From assembly GCA_013178225.1 (NCBI GenBank), contig JABLXE010000005.1, forward strand, positions 116,058 through 180,057: a DNA stretch of 64,000 nucleotides, given 5' to 3'. Below the pieces are notes generated by a model. The model was not told the DNA's origin, made no database searches, and saw only the letters and a program-made list of their open reading frames with translations. The DNA comes from Methanotrichaceae archaeon. Lineage in GTDB: Archaea > Halobacteriota > Methanosarcinia > Methanotrichales > Methanotrichaceae. Below are positions 36,268 through 43,532 of this stretch, piece after piece; position 1 is the stretch's first letter, and every line of letters begins with the position of its first letter. A program made the position numbers and the translations under genes.

Positions 36268-37584
36268 ATGCACCACATCAAGAGAAGGACCATACCATTC
36301 ACGTCCATCGTGGGCCAGGACGACATGAAGTTCGCACTGATCCTGAACGCAATCAACCCGCGCATAGGCGGCGTGCTGATAAGGGGAGATAAAGGCACAG
36401 CCAAATCGACAGCAGTACGCGCCCTAGCCGACCTTTTGGAGAATATTCCGGTGGTGGAGGACTGCCCGTTCAACTGCAATCCCGGAGATCCCGAGGAGAT
36501 GTGCGATTTATGCTTTGAAAGGAGCCAGAAAAGCCAGATAAGAGAGGTCTTGCGCAGGATGCCGGTGATCGATCTGCCCCTGGGGGCAACCGAGGACCGG
36601 GTGGTCGGATCGCTGAACGTCGAGAGGGCTATTAAGGAAGGCATCAAGGCCCTGGAGCCCGGCATTTTGGCCGCTGCCAACCGGGGAATACTCTACATCG
36701 ACGAGGTCAACCTCCTGGACGACCATGTGGCAGACGTACTCCTGGATTCGGCTGCCATGGGAGTAAACATCGTGGAGCGAGAAGGCGTCTCCGTCGCCCA
36801 TCCGTCCAAGTTCATCCTGGTAGGCACCATGAACCCCGAGGAGGGAGAGCTGAGGCCTCAGCTGCTGGATAGATTCGGGCTGCAGGTGAACGTCGCCGGA
36901 ATCGAGGACGTGGATCAGAGGGTTCTGATAGTCAAGATGGCTGAGAGATTCGACGCCGACCCCGAGGGTTTCTCCCGGAAGCAGCAGCCCCAACAGGAGG
37001 AGTTGAAGGAGAAGATCTCCGATGCCAAGAAGATCCTTCCACGGGTGACAATTAGCGATGATCTCCTCAGATCCGTAGCCTTGACCTGCATCGATCTGGG
37101 GGTCAAGACTCACCGAGCGGAGATCGTGATCTCCAGAACGGCCAAGACCATTGCCGCCCTCGATGGCAGGCACGAGGTTAACCGGGAAGACCTGAAGAAA
37201 GCTATGGAGCTGGCGCTGGCTCACAGGATGAGGAGCAGGCCCTTTGAACCGCCCACCCTCAACCGGGACAGACTGGAAAAGTCCATGGAAAAACAGAAGC
37301 AAGAGCCGCAGCATCAGAGCCGCAAGCCTCCTCAGCAGGAAAGACAAGAGCAGCAGCCACAAGATCCGGAGAATCAGCAGGACTCAGGCCAGACTCAGGC
37401 CTCACAGCCCCAGGAGATGGTGTTTGAGATTGGAAGTCCCATCGACATGCGCCAGATCAAGATGCCTCGCAAGAGAGACCGGGTTTTGCGCCGAAAAACC
37501 AATGGCAGGAGGATGAATACTCTTGCAACGCAACGATCCGGCAGATACCTGCGGCAAAGGATGCCTAAAGAGGGCACAATCTAG
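36268..37584 (+). CDS. BchI/ChlI-like AAA+ chelatase subunit with ChlD linker, VWA domain missing
   Basis: A protein of 438 residues. Residues 1-340 are a BchI-type AAA+ ATPase: Walker [11 protein letters not shown] (39-48), the insertion [17 protein letters not shown], Walker [13 protein letters not shown] and [17 protein letters not shown]. Residues 345-410 are Q/P-rich. The rest, [20 protein letters not shown] to [14 protein letters not shown], is the basic linker that in fused ChlI-ChlD proteins leads into a VWA domain. The stop comes right there and no VWA is found downstream in any frame. Next is an A+T-rich stretch and an insertion sequence. With CobN it would form a cobaltochelatase-type complex, needing a VWA subunit from elsewhere or having lost it. 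Confidence 0.9.
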   Translation: MHHIKRRTIPFTSIVGQDDMKFALILNAINPRIGGVLIRGDKGTAKSTAVRALADLLENIPVVEDCPFNCNPGDPEEMCDLCFERSQKSQIREVLRRMPVIDLPLGATEDRVVGSLNVERAIKEGIKALEPGILAAANRGILYIDEVNLLDDHVADVLLDSAAMGVNIVEREGVSVAHPSKFILVGTMNPEEGELRPQLLDRFGLQVNVAGIEDVDQRVLIVKMAERFDADPEGFSRKQQPQQEELKEKISDAKKILPRVTISDDLLRSVALTCIDLGVKTHRAEIVISRTAKTIAALDGRHEVNREDLKKAMELALAHRMRSRPFEPPTLNRDRLEKSMEKQKQEPQHQSRKPPQQERQEQQPQDPENQQDSGQTQASQPQEMVFEIGSPIDMRQIKMPRKRDRVLRRKTNGRRMNTLATQRSGRYLRQRMPKEGTI

Positions 37585-37797
37585 AAATCTAGTGAAATGA
37601 GGATTTTCGGTTGCTCATAAGCCCTTCCCTCACCAATTTTAATACAGAAGTGATGCTATTGGTTTTGGTCTGTGGATAGATAATTTAGTTTAAGAGGGTT
37701 TTATTGTATTAAATTTTAAATTACTAGAAATATTCTGCAAAAATCAGATGGCTTTGGCTCTTTATTTTTATTACTGCTGATATAATCTTGGATGACC
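37585..37797. other. A+T-rich stretch between truncated chelatase subunit and transposase
   Basis: No gene is seen here. Composition is clearly more A+T-rich than the flanking chelatase gene and matches the insertion sequence. The left end of the insertion sequence probably lies inside; I could not identify terminal inverted repeats or a target duplication with confidence. Confidence 0.4.
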
Positions 37798-39048
37798 TTA
37801 GCCTGTATCCAGAAAAGGAATGAACATGAAGAAAGCCTCAAGCAATGTCCTTCCAGGTCTTGCGATAATTCCAGATCTCTTCAATGCCGAGAGCTTCATC
37901 TGATCTTCGATGCCAGACACCTCTAACTGCTTCTTTCGGTGAGTTTTGAGGCTGGTTGAATAATAGTTTTCAAGAACATTGTTGGTTGCAGGTGCATTGT
38001 CAACCAAATAAAAAGCGGTAAGTTTCGACCAGAGCTCTTCGATCTTCATGAGCCTTTTTCGTACCGCCACTTCAAAGGAGTCGATTTTGCTGAATAAATC
38101 CCTAAAATTGTTCAACGCTTCATAGTAAGATCTCAGTTCTAGGTTCTGGTTTTCTCTTCTGCGTTTGAGTTCCAGGTTATGAACGAATTCGTAGAATGGG
38201 CGCTTTGCCTCCTTAATCCAAACTTTGTACTCCTTACGACTCTTCTGTAACAAGGCCTTCTCTTCATCGATCAGGCAGGATAGAAACTCGATCTCAGGCT
38301 CGTGATTATAAAATATATTGAGTAAACTATATTTAATTAGTTCCTGTTCGATACTCGTCCTCCTTGGAAAATCGTTGACTATCAGCTTGTTAAGGTGAAG
38401 CAAACATAATTGGTGGGTCACTTTATTGCCGAATACCTTCTTGAAAATTCCGCTATATCCCCGGTACAGGTCAGTTACTATAAATACTGGTTTATGTGCA
38501 TCGAGGTTTCTCCTGAGAAAATCCTCGATAGTATAGGCGTCTTTCGAGTCGAACAGCTCATCCGCGATAACCTGTCTTGATGGCGACTCCATAAGCGTTA
38601 AGCGGTACTTCTGGTTCCGGCCTGCTTTCGGATGTTGCTCGTCGTAGTGCACAAACTGAGTATTCTGGACAGCAGGAACTTTCAGATTCTCGATCGCAAA
38701 TTGGATCATGTTGCGAATGGTATCCTTATCGCGAGGATAAAGAAAGCTCATTATCTCTTCTATTGCTTCGAAGGAGACGTGATTGAGCCTTAAGCGCAGG
38801 CAGATCTCGGTCAGGATATCGAAGAATCCGGTTTTCAGGTTATCCCAGAAAGTGCGATCCTCTTCGGTGGATTTCTTGCAAGCGCCGCATAAATAACGAC
38901 CGATATTTACTCCGCCAAGATCGCTTTTGCGGTAGGTGTTGAATCCATTGTGGCTCATTGGACTGCCGCAATTAGGGCATAACGGCGGAATAATTCTGCG
39001 AAAAACACCATCCGCAGTAAACTCAAAGTCGTTCGAAAAACTATTCAA
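37798..39048 (-). mobile_element. DDE transposase of an insertion sequence
   Basis: A protein of 416 residues. An N-terminal zinc ribbon (CPNCGS ... CGACKK) precedes a DDE-type core with HYDEQHPKAG (first Asp), IVTDLYRGYSG (second Asp) and ENYYSTSLKTHRKK (Glu). The pattern is typical of archaeal transposases near the ISH6/IS-unclassified groups; the exact IS family is not certain. Start appears to be TTG 39048. The gene is A+T-rich compared with its neighbours, consistent with recent arrival, and it lies where the VWA half of the chelatase subunit would be expected. Confidence 0.85.
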
Positions 39049-39364
39049 GATCGTTGAGAGGATTTCACGATGCGAAAATTTATCAGGCTTAACTGTATCT
39101 CAGTCATTGTTGGGTCGCACAGGGGACATGTATCTCATATGATATTAATTATGTGATATCATGCCCCCTGCCAACATCACTTATTGATTAGATAGTGCCA
39201 TTTTTAGATACATTTGGCCAGGACACTTATTTAATCAAGATATTTATTTTAGCCAATACATCTATTCTGAAAAGCAATTACCGATCAACAAGATCGAATA
39301 AAAAACGATAAAGGTGCCGGAAGGCACCCTCGTGTCCTTGTTATCATCCGTGGATTCGCGTTTT
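39049..39364. other. Intergenic region between insertion sequence and DUF4430 gene
   Basis: No gene is seen. It contains the strong imperfect hairpin at 39120-39170 and A+T-rich sequence after it. It includes the right end of the insertion sequence and the 3' flank of the DUF4430 gene, which is transcribed toward it. Confidence 0.4.
39120..39170. repeat. 51-base imperfect inverted repeat (hairpin)
   Basis: The arms start CAGGGG and end CCCCTG and continue CATG/CATG and, after a one-base bulge, TATC/GATA and further pairs around an A+T-rich loop. It could be the end of the insertion sequence, or a terminator or stabilising hairpin for the DUF4430 transcript. Confidence 0.5.
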
Positions 39365-40387
39365 TCAGCCAGAGGTTGCAGCTTCGTGCTGTCTGCCTTC
39401 CTCAGGCCCGGCCAGAGACATGGTTACAATCTGGCCCTTCTGGAGCACGTACTTATCCACACTGACGTCAGACTGTGTTCCGTCAACCTCGAACAGCCAC
39501 CAGCTCTGGTCAGCATCCCAGTCAGTCATCACTCCGTCAATGCCCACCACAACAGTACCCCAATCGGCATTTTCAGTGGTCACTTGAGAAGATGCCTCCC
39601 GGAGCAGGTCAAGGGCGGTTGATCCCTCAGCGATTTCGTAATGAAGGGCCTTGTCGATCACCCCATCTCCTTCGTAGTCCAGCTCCAGGACCACGGTGAT
39701 CATCTCCGGCTCAGCTCCGACCAAGGACATGCCCACAATATCGCCATTGTTGAGCACATATTTGTCTACCGCTACGGCAGACTGCTGTCCATTGACCTCG
39801 AACAGCCACCAGGTCTGGTCAGCCTCCCAGTCGGCCACCGTTCCATCTATTCCCACCACCAAGGTTCCCCATTCCACCTGCTCGGTGGTTGCGTTGGCGG
39901 CCTGGTTCAGGAGATCAAGAGCAGTTGAGCCTTTGGCCATCTCCAAGTGGGGGGCCTTGTCGGCTTCGCCGTCCCCATCGTAATCCAGCGCCAGGAACAC
40001 CGATACAGCATCCGGCGTTCCGCCCATGAACGACATGGCAACGACATCACCGTCCTCCAGAACATACTTGTCAACACTGACACCGGCCTGCGTTCCATCG
40101 ACCTCAAACGACCACCAGCTCTGGTCCGCGGTCCAGTTGGCCATTGTCCCATCAATCCCCACCACAAAGGTTCCCCATTCCATCTGTTCCGTGGTCAGCT
40201 CAGTTGACGCCTGCAAGAGATCCAAAGCACTTGAACCTTCAGGCAGCATTTGATCTGTAATATTTTTATCCACGATTCCGTCGCCATTGTAGTCCAGCTG
40301 CAAAGAAGGGGAGATATCCTCAGCTCCCGCTGCAAAAATCAGCAGGACCATGCAGGCAAAGGCCAAACTTCCAGTCTTGAGATACAT
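39365..40387 (-). CDS. Secreted protein with three DUF4430 (transcobalamin C-domain-like) repeats
   Basis: A protein of 340 residues with a signal peptide (GSLAFACMVLLIFAAGA). Three repeats of about 100 residues follow, each with DYxGDGxxDK, EGSTALDLL, EWGTxVVGIDG, DQSWWLFEVDG and VDKYVLxxGDxVxMS. The second half of each repeat is the DUF4430 pattern known from the C-terminal domain of transcobalamin and intrinsic factor, which closes over the corrinoid. Each repeat opens with an acidic DxNGDG/DxDGDG loop like a dockerin calcium site. It is the last gene of a three-gene set with the toroid protein and the DUF4430-Cys protein. Corrinoid binding is inferred from the domain. Confidence 0.85.
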   Translation of the reverse strand: MYLKTGSLAFACMVLLIFAAGAEDISPSLQLDYNGDGIVDKNITDQMLPEGSSALDLLQASTELTTEQMEWGTFVVGIDGTMANWTADQSWWSFEVDGTQAGVSVDKYVLEDGDVVAMSFMGGTPDAVSVFLALDYDGDGEADKAPHLEMAKGSTALDLLNQAANATTEQVEWGTLVVGIDGTVADWEADQTWWLFEVNGQQSAVAVDKYVLNNGDIVGMSLVGAEPEMITVVLELDYEGDGVIDKALHYEIAEGSTALDLLREASSQVTTENADWGTVVVGIDGVMTDWDADQSWWLFEVDGTQSDVSVDKYVLQKGQIVTMSLAGPEEGRQHEAATSG

Positions 40388-40558
40388 ATTTGATCTTTAA
40401 TAAATAGGGATTACTTCAATAAATAATTTCCTAATACAACCAGGATTGAATTTGATTTTTCTTAATGTTAAATTTGTATATTATAACTTTTAAAAATATT
40501 ATACACAATGCAAATGCCCCAACAATAGACTCAAAAAAAGACAAACAGTTTCTCATTT
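40388..40558 (-). promoter_or_regulatory. Possible internal promoter before the three-repeat DUF4430 gene
   Basis: On the minus strand this A+T-rich 171-bp gap has a TATA-like GTTATAATATAC (about 40475-40486) followed by AAATTTAACATTAAG and ATCAAATTCAAT, which resemble half-sites of the cluster palindromes. Independent transcription of the DUF4430 gene is possible. Confidence 0.35.
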
Positions 40559-41596
40559 TCAGCAGCCAATGACGGGAGGAAGCCGTCCTCCAGTCAAAGC
40601 TATTATGCCGCTAGCCGTCCATTCGAACGACATGCCTGCGCTATCGCTCTTCCACCAGATCGATCCGTCATCCTTTTGCAGGCTCAATAGATGGCTGACC
40701 GGATCGGCCGTGCCCATCCTCCATTCTCTTGGATTCTGGCCTGCAGCATTTATGGCTATGACCGCCCAGGCATCTGTGGCTGCATTGGAGCCAAGGGTGG
40801 AGAATCCGCCGTCCGGATTTTGTTCGCTATGCAGATACTGCAGGGCCTTGCTCACCGCATCAGAGCTGCTGTTCTCTCCAGCACATAAAAGGGCACACAA
40901 AACGATGCTCGTCGTGTCCGTGTCCTCGCCGCTTGAGCCTTCGCTCCAGGACCATGCGCCCTTTTTGGTCTGCAGGCTCAAAAGGCGGTCCATTGCTTTT
41001 TTCACCTCATCCGACCCGGACTGATTGCAGGCGGAAAGGCCCATTATAACCCAAGCATCATCCCAAAGATAGTTCTCCGTTCCTATCTCGCCGCCGGGAG
41101 CGCAATAGCCCTTGAGGAGTTCCACGTAGTTCCTGCCGTTCACGTCCTGCGGATCTAAGCCTGCCGCTGTTATGGCTACCACATACCGACCAACCTGGGC
41201 CTCGGCATTGGACAGATTGTAGAGATCTTCCTGGTTCTCCAGAAGGTAATCCAGCGGACTCTTTCCGCCGGCGGCGTAATCAGCCGGGTCTTCTCCGATT
41301 GAGGCCAGGGATATAGTTGCCACGGCTGTTGTTTTCAGATCGCTTTCCGACTCTGGTAGAGGTCCAAAACCACCGTCCCCGTTCTGGCAGGAGATCAGAT
41401 AATTGATGGCTGATTCAATTGGAGCATCGGTCTTGGATAGAAATCCACCATCCGGGCTGTCGAGAACCGGCACAACCTGCTCTGAAGCAAGGCCAGCCGT
41501 CGTTGCCACAGCAATGGCAAAGATGAAGGATGCTGTGACCAGGGCCTTTGACACGCATATGCATTTCACACGATCACCTGTAATCCAATCTTTCAT
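40559..41596 (-). CDS. Secreted alpha/alpha-toroid protein, transcobalamin/intrinsic-factor N-domain-like
   Basis: About 345 residues. A signal peptide (LVTASFIFAIAVATTAGLAS) precedes five to six toroid repeats of the prenyltransferase/squalene-oxidase type: YLISCQNGDGGFG, YLLENQEDLYNLSN, LLSLQTKKGAWSWSEG, YLHSEQNPDGGFSTL and HLLSLQKDDGSIWW, each followed by a helix with a TxxA pattern. The same alpha6/alpha6 barrel makes up the large domain of transcobalamin and intrinsic factor. With DUF4430 proteins encoded on both sides, the pair resembles a split B12 carrier. An enzyme role is unlikely because catalytic aspartate motifs of cyclases are absent. The start has no clear ribosome binding site; a GTG 15 codons later is an alternative. 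Confidence 0.82.
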   Translation of the reverse strand: MKDWITGDRVKCICVSKALVTASFIFAIAVATTAGLASEQVVPVLDSPDGGFLSKTDAPIESAINYLISCQNGDGGFGPLPESESDLKTTAVATISLASIGEDPADYAAGGKSPLDYLLENQEDLYNLSNAEAQVGRYVVAITAAGLDPQDVNGRNYVELLKGYCAPGGEIGTENYLWDDAWVIMGLSACNQSGSDEVKKAMDRLLSLQTKKGAWSWSEGSSGEDTDTTSIVLCALLCAGENSSSDAVSKALQYLHSEQNPDGGFSTLGSNAATDAWAVIAINAAGQNPREWRMGTADPVSHLLSLQKDDGSIWWKSDSAGMSFEWTASGIIALTGGRLPPVIGC

Positions 41597-41599
41597 AAA

Positions 41600-41620
41600 A
41601 TTAAAATAAAAAAAATCTCA
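41600..41620 (-). terminator. Oligo-T tract between two genes of the surface-protein set
   Basis: On the minus strand eight consecutive T residues (41608-41615) and further T-rich sequence lie in the 27-bp gap between the DUF4430-Cys gene and the toroid gene. Partial termination here would make the first protein more abundant. Confidence 0.4.
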
Positions 41621-41623
41621 GGT

Positions 41624-43114
41624 CTAGGCCTTCTGGCCAAGACCCACCGGCTGCAAGGCGTTCTTATTGCATGAGCAATCGAAGACGCCTTTTCCAGAGT
41701 ATCCGACTTTGTCCCCGTCCACCATGCTGGACCATCCGCCAGTGCAGCAAGGGAGGTACTCGTATTCATCAGCGGTCTCATTCTTGCAGGCCTCTTCGCA
41801 AATATCACTGCAATATTCGTAGCAATCCTGACAGGTCTCCAGGCACTTCCGGTTGCACTTCTCCTCGCAATCTTCCTCTTCGCTGGTCGTGTTCAGAATT
41901 GGGATTACGCCTCTGCGAACGATCCGGAAGCTTCCGATATAGGTCTCATAAGACTCCTCAATCGGCTCAGCCTTCCGGTTTCCGGACCAAACGTCCTCCT
42001 GGTTCAGAGTTCGCTCGTGAAGCTCTGCAATTCCTTTAAAATCCGATTCCAGAGAGAAGTTAATTTTATCGCTATTGTTGTAGGAGGTCTCTCTCTTGAT
42101 GTAATCCAGCTGGCGATAAGCTTCCCTGAATTGCGAGGCGGTCTGATAATTCTTCAGGACCAGGCTGTCTTCGTACTTGGAGGCGTAGTTAAGAGCCCTG
42201 GCATTGGCCTGGAACGTGGTGGGATTGTATTTCATCTCCGTTGATTCGCTGACATCTATTTTGCTGGGCCTCTGCCTGACTATTTTATCGGTACTGTAGT
42301 TTCCGGATCCCTTTTGATAGACTTTTGTGGAACGGTCCGGGAATTCTCCGGCCGGATTTTCATAGATGCACCGGCAGACGGAAAATCCCTGACCGACAAC
42401 CGATGAATCTTCATCGAAGTTGATATACGGCCTTCCACCACCCTCTCCGGTAACAGAACAGATATAATCCCCGCCAACCCCAACCTGAATATAGGGCAGG
42501 CCGTCGAAGTAGTAGGAGGCGACGTATCCGGACTTCTCCGCGGCTACGCAGTAATAGGCGTCCGTTTCGAGAGTGATATCGGAGGTGAATCCATCGCTGC
42601 CGGTGGTATAAGACTTGTGTCCGACGATTACTGTAGCTCCGGAAGAGGGGCGATCGTAGCCGCCATAAGACCATACTGATCTTTCCATAGCCCGGACCCT
42701 GAAGCTCTCGCCTTTGGCCACCTCATCAGGAACGTGAGTCAAATACAGGATCCCGGCTATTTTTCCGGCACCATTGGGTCCGATAAACTGCAGCTGATCG
42801 CCGTCATACAAATCATAATCGCTGACACCTTCAGATGATTCGCCCCCGTTTACGTAAAATGCCGGCCCCCAGTCTCCGCCACAACCGGCAATACTGGTCA
42901 AATAATATCCCCACGAAGATTCATATCCCGTATAGCCAACACCGCTGGCCTTGATGGCATCAAGGGCGGTGGGATTTAACTTGGTCACAGTTACCGCGTT
43001 ATCATAGGATAAGCCTCCATTGCAGAAGACTGTTATCTGAACCGTGACCGCTGCGGATGCGGTCGCGGCTGTGACTATGAAGATACAAAATAGCGCTAAA
43101 ATTGGATGTCTCAT
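41624..43114 (-). CDS. Secreted DUF4430-like protein with C-terminal cysteine array and CC-GGW/FDC-C motif
   Basis: A protein of 496 residues with a signal peptide (LALFCIFIVTAATASA). Residues 22-110 match a DUF4430-like domain (LNPTALDAIKASGVGYTG, WGPAFYVNGGESSEGVSDYD, LYDGDQLQFIGP). A carboxypeptidase-regulatory-like beta domain follows (GATVIVGHKSYTTGSDGFTS). Near residues 420-450 eight cysteines recur every three or four residues in an acidic helix (CEEKCNRKCLETCQDCYEYC and on). The protein ends with LPCCTGGWSSM and GVFDCSCNKNAL, shared with 21187-22170. It heads the set with the toroid and three-repeat proteins and has a strong GGAGGGAT site. The cysteine array could bind metal or crosslink the protein; this is inference. 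Confidence 0.85.
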   Translation of the reverse strand: MRHPILALFCIFIVTAATASAAVTVQITVFCNGGLSYDNAVTVTKLNPTALDAIKASGVGYTGYESSWGYYLTSIAGCGGDWGPAFYVNGGESSEGVSDYDLYDGDQLQFIGPNGAGKIAGILYLTHVPDEVAKGESFRVRAMERSVWSYGGYDRPSSGATVIVGHKSYTTGSDGFTSDITLETDAYYCVAAEKSGYVASYYFDGLPYIQVGVGGDYICSVTGEGGGRPYINFDEDSSVVGQGFSVCRCIYENPAGEFPDRSTKVYQKGSGNYSTDKIVRQRPSKIDVSESTEMKYNPTTFQANARALNYASKYEDSLVLKNYQTASQFREAYRQLDYIKRETSYNNSDKINFSLESDFKGIAELHERTLNQEDVWSGNRKAEPIEESYETYIGSFRIVRRGVIPILNTTSEEEDCEEKCNRKCLETCQDCYEYCSDICEEACKNETADEYEYLPCCTGGWSSMVDGDKVGYSGKGVFDCSCNKNALQPVGLGQKA

Positions 43115-43532
43115 CCTCTATCCCTCCAACTAATTTTGTCTTAGACAAATTTGCTTGATCAGCTAAATTGATTTTACTTAAATTTTGTGGTTTAGAATGC
43201 CTGCCTGAGCACTGGCATCAAGCTGCAAAATTGATCCTCGGGCAGATCAAAGCTCAGCTTTAGGACGGTGAGTAATATCGCAGCCGTCAAGTACAGCGCA
43301 ATATTTAAGTAAACTTAATTGGTACTAAAGAAAAAGCAATGGATTTAATGAATGAATCTGCATCATGAGGCACCTTATGACCGAAGCCAAAAAAATATTT
43401 TTGAAAAATATCGATCTAATCCGGTACAAACGATCAATGGGCGGAAAAAAGCCTCTTCTGGGAAAAGACAAGACCATCTGCGGGCGGGGTTCTGTTCAGC
43501 CAATCTGGTATTTCGTCCTAAGGTGAGAATTC
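43115..43532. promoter_or_regulatory. Divergent control region of the surface-protein genes
   Basis: A 418-bp gap. For the minus-strand set it has a BRE/TATA (CCACAAAATTTAAGTAAAAT, about 43171-43190) and, just downstream, an imperfect palindrome centred on TGATCA (43148-43169, arms AATTT and AAATT). For the plus-strand propeller genes it has AATATTTAAGTAAACTTAATTGG near 43300-43322. Short frames between are not supported by ribosome binding sites. Confidence 0.6.

Noticed and set aside
37585..39200. Terminal inverted repeats of the insertion sequence
   Set aside because: Only an 8-bp match (AAGTGATG) was found between the two flanks; it is too short to define the ends.
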